This document shows, piece by piece, positions 1 through 9,081 of a DNA stretch of 64,000 bases (position 1 is its first letter; every line of letters begins with the position of its first letter). A program made the position numbers and the translations under genes. Below the pieces are notes generated by a model. That model made no database searches. It worked only from the letters and a program-made list of their open reading frames with translations, and was not told where the DNA came from. The stretch spans positions 1,672,475-1,736,474 of the forward strand of contig NZ_JALLGK010000001.1 of the NCBI RefSeq assembly GCF_023072595.1, read 5' to 3'. This DNA comes from Streptomyces sp. XM4193 (GTDB lineage: Bacteria; Actinomycetota; Actinomycetes; Streptomycetales; Streptomycetaceae).

Positions 1-12
1 AGACGGCGGAAC

Positions 13-50
13 AACCTACGGGTCCGTAGGTTACGAAACCGTAGGTTACG
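13..50. promoter_or_regulatory. Palindromic operator with an extra half-site
   Basis: Positions 13-32 read AACCTACGGgtCCGTAGGTT, a perfect 9-bp inverted repeat with a 2-bp spacer. The block CCGTAGGTTACG (24-35) is repeated exactly at 39-50, giving a direct repeat with a 15-bp period. This arrangement is typical of a dimeric TetR-type repressor site. No promoter-proximal gene lies immediately to the right, so it probably controls a leftward gene outside the window. The regulator is unknown. Confidence 0.6.
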
Positions 51-360
51 GCCCGCTGTGCGCTGCGCCAAGCCCGGAACTCGCCTCCCGTCGTCACCCG
101 GGGTGATTCGGGCAGTTCGTGGCACTTGCGGCGGGAAGAAATTCACTCTCGGCAAGGAGACGTTGGCACTGTGTTTCCCGGGTGCCGCGTCCGAGCGCGC
201 GAAGAGGTCAAATCGCGGCGGTGCGCGGGCAGTTGGCATCCGGCGGACAGGTGCGGCGCCCGCGTTCTCCGGGCAGCCGGGGCCGGGGCGGTGAGACGTC
301 CGCAACCAGCCGTGATCCCGGCGCAACGGGCCGGCAACGCCACTCGACCAGGCTCCTGCC
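51..360. other. Non-coding stretch upstream of the chelatase gene
   Basis: I see no convincing gene here; the short open frames have no ribosome site and unnatural composition. The last 60 bases (GCCACTC near 339 and CAGGCTCCTGCC just before the next start) faintly resemble the 3' part of a cobalamin riboswitch, but the conserved core is not recognisable. Confidence 0.4.
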
Positions 361-1587
361 ATGTCACCACTTTCGGCGGATCGCCCCGGGCAACCCGCCT
401 CCCCGCGTGCAACCGTCGGCACCGCCTTCGGTGTGAGGCGCCACGACGCCGACAGTTCCACCGGAAACGGTGCGCCCGCCGGTGCGGCGGCGCCCGCCGG
501 GCCCGAACGGCCCGTCGCCGTGCCCGATTCCGACCGCCTCGACACTCCGGAGCAACTCCTGTCCGCCTTCACCGTGCGCCTCGCCCAGCAGCTCGGCGGG
601 CTGAAACCACCCACCGCTCCCGACCACCGCACTCCCTCCCGCCCAACCCCCGCCCCCGCGGCTCCCGCCCCACCGACCCACGCCCCTCCGACCCACGCCC
701 CTCCGACCCACGCCCCTCCGACCCACGCCCCTCCGACCCACGCCCCTCCGACCCACGCCCCTCCGACCCACGCCCCACCGGCCCGGCCTGCGGCTCCCGC
801 TCCTCCGGCCCCCACCCTGGTCGCCGTCGCTCACGGCTCGCGCGACTCCCGTGCCGAGGCGGCCGGCCTCGCGCTGCTGGACCGGGTTCGTGCGCTGCGC
901 CCGGGACTTCGCACGGCGCTCGGCTACATCGAGATCGCCCGGCCGTCGCTCGCCGAGGTGCTCGCGGCGCATCCGCCGGGCGGGGTCGTACTGGTGCCGC
1001 TGCTGCTCGGCCGCGGCCACCATCTGCGGTACGACCTGCCCGCCGCCGGGCGCGCCGCCCCGTGGCTGCGCTGCTCGGTGGCTGCCGCCCTCGGCCCCCA
1101 CCCGCTGCTCGCCGACGCCCTCGCCGACCGTGTCGCCGCCGCCCCGACGCCGTACGGGCGCCGCGCACCGGACGGGCTCGTACTGGCCGCCGCGGGCTCG
1201 CGCGACCCCGGTTCTGCGGCCGACGCGGAGGCGAGTGCCGCGCTGCTCTCCGCCCGGTTGGGCGACGTTCCGGTGCTGCCCGGCTACCTCTCGGCGACCG
1301 CGCCGACAGTGCCTCGGGCGTTGGCGGCCCTGCGGGCGCGCGGCTGCCAACGCCCTTTCGTGGCCTCGTACTTCACGGCCCCCGGGCACTTCGCCGCGCG
1401 CTGTGCGGCTCTCGCCGGACAGGTGCCGACAAGCCCGCCTCTGGGCCCGCACCCGGCCCTCGCCCGACTTCTGCTGACCCGCTACGACGAGGCGTGCGCC
1501 ACTCTTCCGGCCACCGGCCGCGCCGGTACCGGCAGCCGTCCCGGTACCGTCGCCTGGCCCCGTTCCGGCCGGCCCGACGCCGTCTGA
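361..1587 (+). CDS. CbiX/SirB-type sirohydrochlorin chelatase family protein
   Basis: This 408-residue protein belongs to the CbiX/SirB family, whose members insert cobalt or iron into sirohydrochlorin for cobalamin or siroheme. The first half-domain starts with [14 protein letters not shown], where H158 fits the metal-binding His; a second, related half has AAGSRDP in place of [17 protein letters not shown] is also family-typical. Residues 1-150 are a non-conserved Pro/Ala-rich leader with seven PPTHA repeats, so the chelatase proper begins near residue 150. The ATG lies without a strong ribosome site. In this family the repeat leader is unusual; its role is unknown. The altered second motif suggests only one half is catalytic, which is inference. 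Confidence 0.75.
   Translation: MSPLSADRPGQPASPRATVGTAFGVRRHDADSSTGNGAPAGAAAPAGPERPVAVPDSDRLDTPEQLLSAFTVRLAQQLGGLKPPTAPDHRTPSRPTPAPAAPAPPTHAPPTHAPPTHAPPTHAPPTHAPPTHAPPTHAPPARPAAPAPPAPTLVAVAHGSRDSRAEAAGLALLDRVRALRPGLRTALGYIEIARPSLAEVLAAHPPGGVVLVPLLLGRGHHLRYDLPAAGRAAPWLRCSVAAALGPHPLLADALADRVAAAPTPYGRRAPDGLVLAAAGSRDPGSAADAEASAALLSARLGDVPVLPGYLSATAPTVPRALAALRARGCQRPFVASYFTAPGHFAARCAALAGQVPTSPPLGPHPALARLLLTRYDEACATLPATGRAGTGSRPGTVAWPRSGRPDAV
673..777. repeat. Seven-copy 15-bp tandem repeat inside the chelatase gene
   Basis: The unit CCGACCCACGCCCCT occurs seven times head to tail with one final-base change in the last copy. It is in frame and encodes PPTHA seven times. The near identity of the copies indicates recent slippage expansion. 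Confidence 0.95.
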
Positions 1588-1649
1588 CCACCTGCCCTTC
1601 GAGCAGGTCCGCCGCCGTCGCCCGGGCGGACGCCGGTTACCGTCATGGC

Positions 1650-2909
1650 ATGCACGGCACATACGACCCGTCCGACACCGAGCGCTGGGAGCCGGAACCC
1701 GACAAGCGCCCCGGTCGCACCGCCTTCCAGCGCGACCGTGCCCGGGTGCTGCACTCCGCGGCCCTGCGCCGCCTCGCCGGCAAGACGCAGGTCGTCGCGC
1801 CCGGGTCGAGCGCGCACGCCTGGGACGCCAGCCCGCGCACCCGGCTGACCCATTCGCTGGAGTGCGCCCAGATCGGACGGGACCTCGGCGCCGCGCTCGG
1901 CTGCGACCCGGAACTGGTCGAGGCCGCCTGTCTGGCGCACGACCTCGGCCATCCGCCGTTCGGCCACAACGGCGAGACGGCGCTGGACGAGATCGCCGAA
2001 CCGTGCGGCGGGTTCGAGGGCAACGCGCAGTCGCTGCGGCTGCTGACCCGCATCGAGCCCAAGCACTTCACCGCCGACGGCCGCCCGGCCGGGCTCAACC
2101 TCACCCGCGCGGCACTCGACGCGGCCACCAAGTACCCCTGGCACCAGGGCGGCCACCCCACCGATCCGCAGTCGCCGAAGTTCGGGGTGTACACCGACGA
2201 CGTGCCCGTCTTCCAGTGGCTGCGCAAGGGGGCGTCGGCGTACCGCAAGTGCTTCGAGGCCCAGGTGATGGACTGGTCGGACGACGTCGCCTACTCCGTG
2301 CACGACGTCGAGGACGGACTGCACGCCGGCTACCTCGACCCCAACGCCCTCCTCGCCGGCCCCGAGCGCCGCGAGATCTTCGCCCTCGCCGCCGCGCGGT
2401 ACGCCCCGGCCGACACCCACGAGGACGAGTTGGCCGAGGCACTCGACCGGCTCCTGGACCAGGAGTGGTGGCCGCACGGCTACGACGGCACCGCGCCCGC
2501 CCAGGCGCGGCTGAAGGACGCCACCAGCCAGCTTATCGGCCGCTTCTGCCTCGGCGCCGAGTCCGCCACCCGCGCCGCGCACGGCGACGGCCCGCTGACC
2601 CGCTACCGGGCGGACCTGCTGGTGGAGCGGGGCGTGCGGCTGGAGTGCGCGGTGCTGAAGGCGGTCGCCGACCGCTTTGTGATGCAGCGCCCCGACCAGG
2701 AGCGGCTGCGTGCCGAACAGCGCGTCGTGCTGGGGGAGTTGGCACACGCCCTGCTGCTGCGCGCCCCCGACGGACTGGACCCGCAGTTCCGCGCCGAGTA
2801 CGCACGGGCCGGTGACGACGCCGCCCGGGTGCGCGCGGTCGTGGACCAGATCGCCTGCCTGACCGACGCCTCCGCCCGCACCCTGCACGCCCGCCTCGGC
2901 CCGCACTGA
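1650..2909 (+). CDS. dgt: Deoxyguanosinetriphosphate triphosphohydrolase
   Basis: The 419-residue product is a dGTPase-like HD-domain phosphohydrolase, which cleaves dNTPs to the nucleoside and triphosphate. The HD signature is clear: H68 in RLTHSLE, then H97-D98 in [14 protein letters not shown], and a later Asp in [14 protein letters not shown]. The start is placed at ATG 1650 (MHGTYDPSD); the frame is open far upstream but that extension is only a shadow of the chelatase gene. In many actinobacteria dgt neighbours dnaG; here dnaG lies about 32 kb away on the other strand. Family assignment is firm, the exact nucleotide preference is not visible from sequence. Confidence 0.93.
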   Translation: MHGTYDPSDTERWEPEPDKRPGRTAFQRDRARVLHSAALRRLAGKTQVVAPGSSAHAWDASPRTRLTHSLECAQIGRDLGAALGCDPELVEAACLAHDLGHPPFGHNGETALDEIAEPCGGFEGNAQSLRLLTRIEPKHFTADGRPAGLNLTRAALDAATKYPWHQGGHPTDPQSPKFGVYTDDVPVFQWLRKGASAYRKCFEAQVMDWSDDVAYSVHDVEDGLHAGYLDPNALLAGPERREIFALAAARYAPADTHEDELAEALDRLLDQEWWPHGYDGTAPAQARLKDATSQLIGRFCLGAESATRAAHGDGPLTRYRADLLVERGVRLECAVLKAVADRFVMQRPDQERLRAEQRVVLGELAHALLLRAPDGLDPQFRAEYARAGDDAARVRAVVDQIACLTDASARTLHARLGPH

Positions 2910-3149
2910 CAACCACCGCCCCACCCGCACCGCGCCCCGCGCCGACGCCCGCACAACCCGTGCGCCACACCCGCACCGCACCCGCCCCCCACCCGTACCG
3001 CGCCACGCGGTGAACGGCCCGCGCTCTTCCGGTGATCGCCCGGATGCGGGACGCTCCAGGGAGGGCCACCGCACCACGTGCCGTACGCACCGGAATCGGA
3101 ATCGGCGTGCGGCAGGACGCGGGGCGCAACAGCAGCGAGGAGGCAACAC

Positions 3150-4406
3150 GTGGTGGACGCACATCGGACGTTCGTCATCATCGGCGCGGGGCTGGCCGGG
3201 GCGAAGGCAGCCGAGACCCTGAGGGCGGAGGGCTTCACCGGCCGCGTCATCCTCGTCGGGGACGAGCGCGACCACCCCTACGAGCGCCCGGCCCTGTCCA
3301 AGGGCTACCTCAACGGCGAGACGGAGCGCGAAAGCCTCCTCGTCCACGAACCGGCCTGGTACGCGCGCGAGCACATCGAGCTGCACCTCGGTCAGCCCGC
3401 GGTGCGGATCGACCGCCGGGCGCACGAGGTGACCCTCGGCGACGGCACCGTGCTGCCGTACGACGCGCTGCTGCTGGCCACCGGCGCCGAGCCGCGGCGC
3501 CTGGAGGTGCCCGGCACCCAGCTCGCCGGGGTGCACCATCTGCGCCGCCTCGCCCACGCCGACCAGCTGCGCGGAATGCTCGCCCGACTCGGCCGGGAGA
3601 ACGGCCAGTTGGTGATCGCCGGGGGTGGCTGGATCGGACTGGAGGCAGCCGCGGCGGCGCGGCGGTACGGCTCGGAGGTCACCGTCATCGAGCCGGAGCC
3701 GAGCCCGCTCCACTCGGTGCTCGGTCCCGAGATGGGCGCCCTGTTCACCGATCTGCACAGCGCGCACGGCGTCCGGTTCCACTTCGGCGCGAGGCTGACC
3801 GGGATCACCGGCCAGGACGGCCAGGTGCTGGCGGTGCAGACCGACGACGGCGAGGAGCACCCGGCGCACGGTGTGCTGGCCGCCATCGGAGCCGCGCCGC
3901 GCACCTCGCTCGCCGCCTCCGCCGGTCTGGAGCTGGACGAGGCGACCGGCGGCATCGCCGTCGACGCCTCGCTGCGCAGCGTCACCGATCCGGACGTGTA
4001 CGCGGCGGGCGACGCGGCCGCCGCGCACCACCCGCTGCTCGGCACGCGCATCCGCGTCGAGCACTGGGCCAACGCGCTCAACGGCGGCCCGGCCGCCGCC
4101 CGCGCCATGCTCGGCCGCGAGGTCTCCCACGACCGGCTGCCCTACTTCTTCTCCGACCAGTACGACCTGGGCCTGGAGTACAGCGGCTGGGCGCCGGCGG
4201 GCAGCTACGACCAGGTGGTGTGCCGCGGCGACGTGGGCAAGCCGGAGTTCATCGCCTTCTGGCTGCGCGAGGGCCGCGTACTGGCCGGGATGAACGTCAA
4301 CGTCTGGGACCGCACCGAGGAGATCCAGCAGCTCGTACGGTCCGGCGGCCCCGTCGACCCCGAGCGGCTGGCCGACCTCTCCGTACCGCTGACCGCGTTG
4401 CTGTGA
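3150..4406 (+). CDS. FAD-dependent NAD(P)H oxidoreductase, ferredoxin-reductase type
   Basis: This 418-residue protein has the layout of ferredoxin reductases that feed P450s or dioxygenases. An FAD Rossmann motif IIGAGLAG lies at residues 10-17, a second NAD-binding Rossmann motif (IAGGGWIGLE) near 155, and the FAD-contact motif VYAAGDAAAA near 280. The N-terminal PYERPALSKGYLNG segment is typical of the family, and the last 90 residues fit the reductase C-terminal domain. The GTG start is chosen because GAGGAGG lies 7 bases upstream. No ferredoxin or P450 is adjacent, so the electron partner is not known. Confidence 0.88.
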   Translation: MVDAHRTFVIIGAGLAGAKAAETLRAEGFTGRVILVGDERDHPYERPALSKGYLNGETERESLLVHEPAWYAREHIELHLGQPAVRIDRRAHEVTLGDGTVLPYDALLLATGAEPRRLEVPGTQLAGVHHLRRLAHADQLRGMLARLGRENGQLVIAGGGWIGLEAAAAARRYGSEVTVIEPEPSPLHSVLGPEMGALFTDLHSAHGVRFHFGARLTGITGQDGQVLAVQTDDGEEHPAHGVLAAIGAAPRTSLAASAGLELDEATGGIAVDASLRSVTDPDVYAAGDAAAAHHPLLGTRIRVEHWANALNGGPAAARAMLGREVSHDRLPYFFSDQYDLGLEYSGWAPAGSYDQVVCRGDVGKPEFIAFWLREGRVLAGMNVNVWDRTEEIQQLVRSGGPVDPERLADLSVPLTALL

Positions 4407-4518
4407 GCCGCTGACGCGCACGTCGCACCGCACACTCCGGGCACAAGCCGCATACAGCGGTAATTTGCTGGTGGCTTACCGGCCCGAACGCCCTCCCGAG
4501 ACCCGAGGTGTGCAAGCG

Positions 4519-6264
4519 ATGGCGAAACGACAGACCGTGGCCGAGCAGTTCGTCGAGATCCTGGTGCGCAGCGAGGTGCGGCGGATCTACGGCGTCGTGG
4601 GCGACAGCCTCAACCCCGTCGTCGACGCGATCCGCCGCACGGCCGGCATCGACTGGGTGCACGTGCGGCACGAGGAGGCGGCGGCCTTCGCCGCAGGCGC
4701 CGAGGCGCAGCTCACCGGCTCGCTCGCCGCCTGCGCCGGCTCCTGCGGGCCGGGCAACCTCCGTCTGATCAACGGCCTGTACGACGCCCACCGTTCGATG
4801 GCGCCGGTGCTCGCGCTGGCCTCCCAGATCCCCAGCAGCGAGATCGGCACCGGCTACTTCCAGGAGACCCACCCGGACCAGCTCTTCCGCGAGTGCAGCC
4901 ACTACTGCGAGCTGGTCTCCAACCCGCAGCAGATGCCCCGCGTCCTCCAGACGGCGATCCAGCACGCCATCGGCCGGGGCGGCGTCAGCGTGGTCGCGCT
5001 GCCCGGCGACATCGCCGCCCAGCAGGCACCCGAGCGCGCCGAGCAGCACGCGCTCGTCACCTCCCGCCCCTCGGTGCGTCCCGCCGACGCCGAGATCGAC
5101 TCGCTGGTCGAGCTGATCGAGGGCGCGCGCAGGGTCACCCTCTTCTGCGGCAGCGGCACCGCCGGAGCGCACCGGGAGGTCATGGAGCTGGCCGCCAGGG
5201 TCAACTCCCCGGTGGGCCACGCCCTGCGCGGCAAGGAGCACATCCAGTGGGACAACCCGTACGACGTCGGCATGAGCGGCCTGCTCGGCTACGGCGCCGC
5301 CTACGAGGCGACCCACGAGTGCGATCTGCTGCTGCTCCTGGGCACCGACTTCCCGTACAACGCCTTCCTGCCCGACGACGTCAAGATCGCCCAGGTCGAC
5401 GTGCGCCCCGAGCACCTCGGCCGCCGCTCCACCCTCGACCTCGCGGTCTGGGGCGACGTGCGCGAGACGCTGCGCTGTCTGACGCCCCGGCTGACCCAGA
5501 AGCAGGACCGCTCCTTCCTCGACCGGATGCTCCGCAAGCACGCGGACGCGCTGGAGGGCGTGGTGAAGGCGTACACCCGCAAGGTCGAGAAGCACACCCC
5601 GATCCACCCCGAGTACGTCGCCTCGGTGCTGGACGAGGAGGCCGCCGAGGACGCCGTCTTCACCGTCGACACCGGCATGTGCAACGTCTGGGCCGCCCGC
5701 TACCTCACCCCCAACGGGCGCAGGCGGGTCATCGGCTCCTTCACGCACGGTTCGATGGCCAACGCCATGCCGCAGGCGATCGGCGCCCAGTACCTCGACC
5801 GGGGCCGCCAGATCGTCTCGATGTCCGGCGACGGCGGCTTCAGCATGCTGATGGGGGAGTTCCTGACGCTGGTGCAGCAGGATCTGCCGGTCAAGGTCGT
5901 CCTCTTCAACAACTCCAGCCTGGGGATGGTGGAGTTGGAGATGCTGGTGGCCGGCCTTCCCGCCCACGGCACCACCAACCACAACCCCGACTTCGCCGCC
6001 GTCGCCCGGGCGGCCGGAGCCTGGGGCCAGCGGGTGGAGAAGCCGAAGGAGGTCCGGGGTGCGCTGAAGGCCGCGTTCAAGCACAGGGGACCGGCGCTGG
6101 TGGACATCGTCACCGACCCCAACGCGCTGTCCATTCCGCCGAAGATCAAGGCCGAGATGGTGACCGGCTTCGCGCTGTCGGCGGGCAAGATGGTGCTGGA
6201 CGGCGGCGTCGGCCGGATGGTCCAGATGGCCCGCTCCAACCTCCGCAACATCCCCCGCCCCTGA
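4519..6264 (+). CDS. poxB: Pyruvate dehydrogenase (quinone) / pyruvate oxidase, ThDP-dependent
   Basis: The 581-residue product matches the PoxB group of thiamine-diphosphate enzymes, which oxidise pyruvate to acetate and CO2 and pass electrons to quinone at the membrane. The N-terminal domain has the ThDP glutamate in HVRHEEAAAFAAG. The C-terminal domain has the GDG...NN cofactor motif beginning at residue 437 (GDGGFSMLMGEF to VVLFNN). The start is ATG 4519 (MAKRQTVAEQ), with GAGG ten bases upstream; an in-frame upstream start lacks support. A strong hairpin follows at 6304-6351. Acetolactate synthase is the main alternative, but the ETHPDQLFRECSHYCELVS segment is PoxB-like. Confidence 0.88.
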   Translation: MAKRQTVAEQFVEILVRSEVRRIYGVVGDSLNPVVDAIRRTAGIDWVHVRHEEAAAFAAGAEAQLTGSLAACAGSCGPGNLRLINGLYDAHRSMAPVLALASQIPSSEIGTGYFQETHPDQLFRECSHYCELVSNPQQMPRVLQTAIQHAIGRGGVSVVALPGDIAAQQAPERAEQHALVTSRPSVRPADAEIDSLVELIEGARRVTLFCGSGTAGAHREVMELAARVNSPVGHALRGKEHIQWDNPYDVGMSGLLGYGAAYEATHECDLLLLLGTDFPYNAFLPDDVKIAQVDVRPEHLGRRSTLDLAVWGDVRETLRCLTPRLTQKQDRSFLDRMLRKHADALEGVVKAYTRKVEKHTPIHPEYVASVLDEEAAEDAVFTVDTGMCNVWAARYLTPNGRRRVIGSFTHGSMANAMPQAIGAQYLDRGRQIVSMSGDGGFSMLMGEFLTLVQQDLPVKVVLFNNSSLGMVELEMLVAGLPAHGTTNHNPDFAAVARAAGAWGQRVEKPKEVRGALKAAFKHRGPALVDIVTDPNALSIPPKIKAEMVTGFALSAGKMVLDGGVGRMVQMARSNLRNIPRP

Positions 6265-6303
6265 CGCCCGGCCTCCGCCGCCGGCCGCGCGGTCCGTTCC
6301 GGC

Positions 6304-6351
6304 ATGGAGGAGGGCCCGCCACCGAGGCATCGGTGGCAGGCCCTCCTCCAT
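6304..6351. terminator. Strong bidirectional terminator hairpin
   Basis: Two 22-base arms (6304-6325 and 6330-6351) pair with a single mismatch around the 4-base loop GGCA. The hairpin sits between two convergent genes and can serve both. Confidence 0.9.
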
Positions 6352-6357
6352 GCGCGC

Positions 6358-6666
6358 TCAGGTGTTGGTGGTGCCCCAGTCGTCCGCGTCGAGCGACGAC
6401 GAGCCCTTGCGGCCGGTCGCCTCGCGCACCCTGTCGACCACCGAGGGGGGCAGCCGGTCGCCGACCCGGTCGGTGACCGCGTTCGCCGCCTTGGCGGCGG
6501 CCTCCCGCCCGTTGTGGGAGGCGGACTCCACGGTGTTGCGCACAGCCGGGTTCTCGGCGAAGCGCTGCGCACTGCGGCGCAGCTGCTCGTACCGCTCCCG
6601 CCCGGCTCGGGCTCCGATCACATAGCCGACTGCCAGTCCGGTCACGAACGTCCAACGGTGCCGCAT
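6358..6666 (-). CDS. Small YtxH-like membrane-anchored protein
   Basis: This 102-residue protein starts MRHRWTFVTGLAVGYVIGARAGRERYEQLRRSA-like. It has a short Gly-rich hydrophobic segment at residues 6-18 followed by an Arg/Ala-rich helical region and an acidic tail. The GYVIGARAGRERYEQ pattern is common in small actinobacterial YtxH-like envelope proteins. No catalytic motif is present and the role is unknown; a structural or stress function at the membrane is a guess. It is convergent with the pyruvate dehydrogenase gene and divergent from the tRNA genes. Confidence 0.75.
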   Translation of the reverse strand: MRHRWTFVTGLAVGYVIGARAGRERYEQLRRSAQRFAENPAVRNTVESASHNGREAAAKAANAVTDRVGDRLPPSVVDRVREATGRKGSSSLDADDWGTTNT

Positions 6667-6735
6667 GGGACAGCCTTTCCTTCGGGTCCTCGACAGTGCA
6701 CACAGGCCGGCTGCGCCGCGGTGCTCCGTACCGAT

Positions 6736-6765
6736 TTCAAAGCACCCCCTGCCATGCGCTAATGT
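6736..6765 (+). promoter_or_regulatory. Probable promoter of the tRNA-Asn gene
   Basis: TTCAAA (6736-6741) and TAATGT (6760-6765) are separated by 18 bases and lie about 60 bases upstream of the tRNA in a locally AT-rich patch. This fits a housekeeping sigma promoter. Confidence 0.45.
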
Positions 6766-6823
6766 ATTGCCCGCGGCGAGGGAACGCCCCCGGACATCGT
6801 CCGGGCGAGCCCGAGCAGTGCAG

Positions 6824-6896
6824 TCCCCTGTAGCTCAATCGGCAGAGCAGCCGGCTGTTAACCGGCAGGTTACTGGTTCGAATCCAGTCGGGGGAG
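6824..6896 (+). tRNA. tRNA-Asn (anticodon GTT)
   Basis: A full cloverleaf is visible: acceptor TCCCCTG pairs with CGGGGGA (one G-U pair), the D-arm contains TAGCTCAATCGGCAGAGCA, and the anticodon loop reads CTGTTAA between GCCGG and CCGGC arms. The T-arm is ACTGG-TTCGAAT-CCAGT, and the discriminator base is G. The CCA end is not encoded. Confidence 0.97.
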
Positions 6897-6902
6897 CATG
6901 AT

Positions 6903-6936
6903 CGAAGAAGGGCCCCGGAAGCGGGGCCCTTCTTCG
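6903..6936 (+). terminator. Terminator after tRNA-Asn
   Basis: A perfect 14-bp stem (6903-6916 with 6923-6936; arms CGAAGAAGGGCCCC and GGGGCCCTTCTTCG) closes a 6-base loop directly after the tRNA. Confidence 0.92.
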
Positions 6937-7151
6937 TGTGCCCGGCTCCTCCACGAGTACGGGCGCGCGCCGCGCGAAGTGCGCCCCCTGCGCACCACCG
7001 CACCTCGATCTTTCTTCCGACACCCCGGGAACCGTTCCGACCATGATCGATGTCATGGAGGGGGAGCAGCGGCCCCGTGCGGGCGGGAGATCGTATGAGC
7101 GGCTATGCTGCGGCAGACGGCGTGGGGGAGTGTTTCCCGACGCGCCGGACC

Positions 7152-7225
7152 GGGGTGGTAGCTCAGCCGGTTAGAGCAGCGGACTCATAATCCGTCGGCC
7201 GTGGGTTCGAGTCCCACCCACCCCA
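7152..7225 (+). tRNA. tRNA with CAT anticodon (elongator Met or Ile2)
   Basis: The 74-base cloverleaf has acceptor GGGGTGG paired with CCACCCC, anticodon loop CTCATAA, T-arm GTGGG-TTCGAGT-CCCAC and discriminator A. The anticodon stem lacks the three consecutive G-C pairs of initiators, so this is not tRNA-fMet. Sequence alone does not separate elongator tRNA-Met from lysidine-modified tRNA-Ile2, which also carries a CAT anticodon gene. Confidence 0.93.
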
Positions 7226-7233
7226 CCGAACTT

Positions 7234-7253
7234 CGGGGAGCGTCGTCTCCCCG
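7234..7253 (+). terminator. Short terminator-like hairpin after the CAT tRNA
   Basis: CGGGGAG (7234-7240) pairs with CTCCCCG (7247-7253) around a 6-base loop, nine bases after the tRNA end. Confidence 0.6.
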
Positions 7254-7747
7254 CCGCCCCGCGGTCACTGCCGCCGGGCGGCCGGCGCCGGGCTGGCGCC
7301 CCGTCAGACGGCGGCCGGGTTGCATCCCTGCCGACCCGCGGCCGTGCCGATGCCGGCCGTACGACCCCGCCCAGTGCGTCGCCCCGACGGCGGCAGCCCA
7401 TCCGGCGGCAGGCGGCAGTCCCTCCCAGCGGGCAGCTCCGCCGCTCGCTGTAGCGGCGGTGGGCAGGCCCCCGCACGGCAGTCGACGTCCCCGTGTGTGT
7501 CCGGGCTCCCGGTGCGGTCCGTGGAGGCGCCGCTCTTCGTGCGCTGTGCGAAACGTGGGCGCGGGGTGGTGTGGGTGGGGCGGGTCGGGGCAGGAGGCGG
7601 AGCAGCCGCCGACTTCGCGTGCTCGCGGGTGCGGCCCCGGGCGTGCGTGCGCGGGTGGCCGAGGGGTGATGGGGGAGCTGTCCGGGGTGCTTGTCCCGGG
7701 TGGCTGCGCGGAGGTTCGGGGCGGATTGCGCCGGGGTGATGTGCGCG

Positions 7748-7776
7748 TTAACAAAGAGCCCGCACGTATCTAGCGT
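7748..7776 (+). promoter_or_regulatory. Probable promoter of the sugar ABC transporter operon
   Basis: TTAACA (7748-7753) and TAGCGT (7771-7776) are separated by exactly 17 bases inside an AT-rich island. This gives a ~190-base leader to the first gene. The LacI-type site lies about 30 bases downstream, a position suited to repression. Confidence 0.5.
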
Positions 7777-7805
7777 AATGCTTGTCACATATGGGTTAAT
7801 CCGTT

Positions 7806-7820
7806 GTTGAGCGCTAACCA
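7806..7820. promoter_or_regulatory. LacI-family operator-like site upstream of the transporter
   Basis: The sequence TTGAGCGCTAACC holds the central palindrome AGCGCT and the block AGCGnTAAC, which also occurs in the site before araB (14432-14445). Both flank the LacI-family regulator gene, so they are the best candidate binding sites. Support is by shared sequence and position only. Confidence 0.5.
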
Positions 7821-7968
7821 AGCTGGTTTGCCCGGGTGTTCGCGCCGTGCGCGGAACCCTGTGCGCGGCGGCGCCCGGAGCAGTCGGGGCGCCACCGGCG
7901 ACCCCGCCCCACGGCGGCCGGGAGTCGGGCCCGTGACGGCGCAGCCCCTTCGAAAGGAGTTGACCCGC

Positions 7969-9081
7969 ATGCGTACCCGGATGCGCACCCTCCCACTCAC
8001 AGCGGCGGCGGTCGCCGCGGTGCTGGTCGGGACGCTGACCGCGTGTGGCCAGGAGGCCAGGGGCGGGAGCCGCTACAAGCCCGACGCGGGAAAGGGGTCG
8101 ACGGTCGGTCTGGCGATGCCCACGAAGTCCTCGCAGCGGTGGATCACCGACGGCCAGAACATGGCCGAGCAGTTCGAGGCGGCCGGCTACAAGACGGACC
8201 TCCAGTACGGCGACGACAAGGTGGAGAACCAGGTCGCCCAGATCGAGAACATGATCACCAAGGGCCACCAGCTGCTGGTGATCGCCGCGATCGACGGCTC
8301 GGCCCTCAACGACGTGCTGGACCGTGCGCACGACGCCGGCACCAGGGTCATCGCCTACGACCGTCTGATCATGGGCACCCCGAACATCGACGGCTACGTC
8401 TCCTTCGACAACGAGAGAGTGGGCGCCCTCCAGGCCCAGTACGTCGTCGACGCCCTCGAACTGGAGGACGGCGCGAGCAGGAAGGGCAACCTGGAGCTGT
8501 TCGCCGGTTCGCCCGACGACAACAACACGCGCTATTTCTGGTCCGGTGCCATGGACGTGCTGGAGCCCTGGTTCAAGAAGAAGCAGCTGACCGTGCGCAG
8601 CGGCCAGACGAAGATGAACCAGGCCACCACGCTGCGCTGGGACGGCGGCACCGCCCAGAAGCGGATGGACGACATCCTCAGCCGGCACTACGGCAGCAGC
8701 GAGATCGACGCGGTGCTCTCCCCGTACGACGGCATGTCCATCGGCGTCATCTCGGCGCTCAAGGGCGCGGGTTACGGCACGAAGTCCCGTCCGTACCCGG
8801 TGGTGACCGGTCAGGACGCGGAGCTGGCCTCGGTCAAGTCGATCGTCGCCGGCGGCCAGACGCAGACGGTCTTCAAGGACACCCGCAAGCTCGCCGAACA
8901 GGCCGTCCAGGTCGGCGACGCGCTTCTCAACGACAAGAAGCCGAAGTTCAACAACACCGAGGACTACGACAACGGCGAGAAGGTCGTCCCGGCGATCCTG
9001 CTCGACCCGGTCAGCGTCGACAAGTCCAACGTGGAACTCCTCGTCGAGGAGGGGTATTACAAGAAGGGTCAGATCTCGTGA
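7969..9081 (+). CDS. Sugar ABC transporter substrate-binding lipoprotein (ChvE/XylF type)
   Basis: This 370-residue protein is the extracellular sugar receptor of an ABC importer. A type II signal peptide ends in the lipobox LTAC with the lipidated Cys at residue 26. The mature part has the periplasmic-binding-protein type I fold signature ([36 protein letters not shown]) of monosaccharide receptors such as ChvE. AAAGGAG nine bases upstream fixes the ATG start. The gene overlaps the ATPase gene by four bases (GTGA). With araB-araD-araA nearby, L-arabinose is the most likely ligand; ChvE-type receptors can bind several sugars. Confidence 0.9.
   Translation: MRTRMRTLPLTAAAVAAVLVGTLTACGQEARGGSRYKPDAGKGSTVGLAMPTKSSQRWITDGQNMAEQFEAAGYKTDLQYGDDKVENQVAQIENMITKGHQLLVIAAIDGSALNDVLDRAHDAGTRVIAYDRLIMGTPNIDGYVSFDNERVGALQAQYVVDALELEDGASRKGNLELFAGSPDDNNTRYFWSGAMDVLEPWFKKKQLTVRSGQTKMNQATTLRWDGGTAQKRMDDILSRHYGSSEIDAVLSPYDGMSIGVISALKGAGYGTKSRPYPVVTGQDAELASVKSIVAGGQTQTVFKDTRKLAEQAVQVGDALLNDKKPKFNNTEDYDNGEKVVPAILLDPVSVDKSNVELLVEEGYYKKGQIS

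Larger units (their letters stand above)
7254..7968. other. Long non-coding region before the sugar-transport operon
   Basis: The first ~480 bases are GC-rich with no frame that has a start signal and a believable protein. The segment 7740-7830 is clearly AT-richer and holds the promoter and operator annotated separately; the remaining ~150 bases are an untranslated leader ending in the ribosome site AAAGGAG. Confidence 0.6.

Noticed and set aside
51..360. Possible cobalamin riboswitch before the chelatase gene
   Set aside because: Only weak likeness to the 3' boxes; the conserved GGxAA and CCGC(C/A)ACTG core could not be aligned.
126..1649. N-terminal extension of dgt by about 500 residues
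   Set aside because: It is a frame shadow of the chelatase gene with repeat-driven composition; family length fits the ATG at 1650.
1482..4433. Very long leftward open frame opposite dgt and the FAD reductase
   Set aside because: Antisense frame typical of high-GC DNA; the plus-strand genes have family motifs and ribosome sites.
6824..7225. Genomic island integrated at the tRNA genes
   Set aside because: No integrase, no direct repeat of a tRNA 3' end was found within the window.
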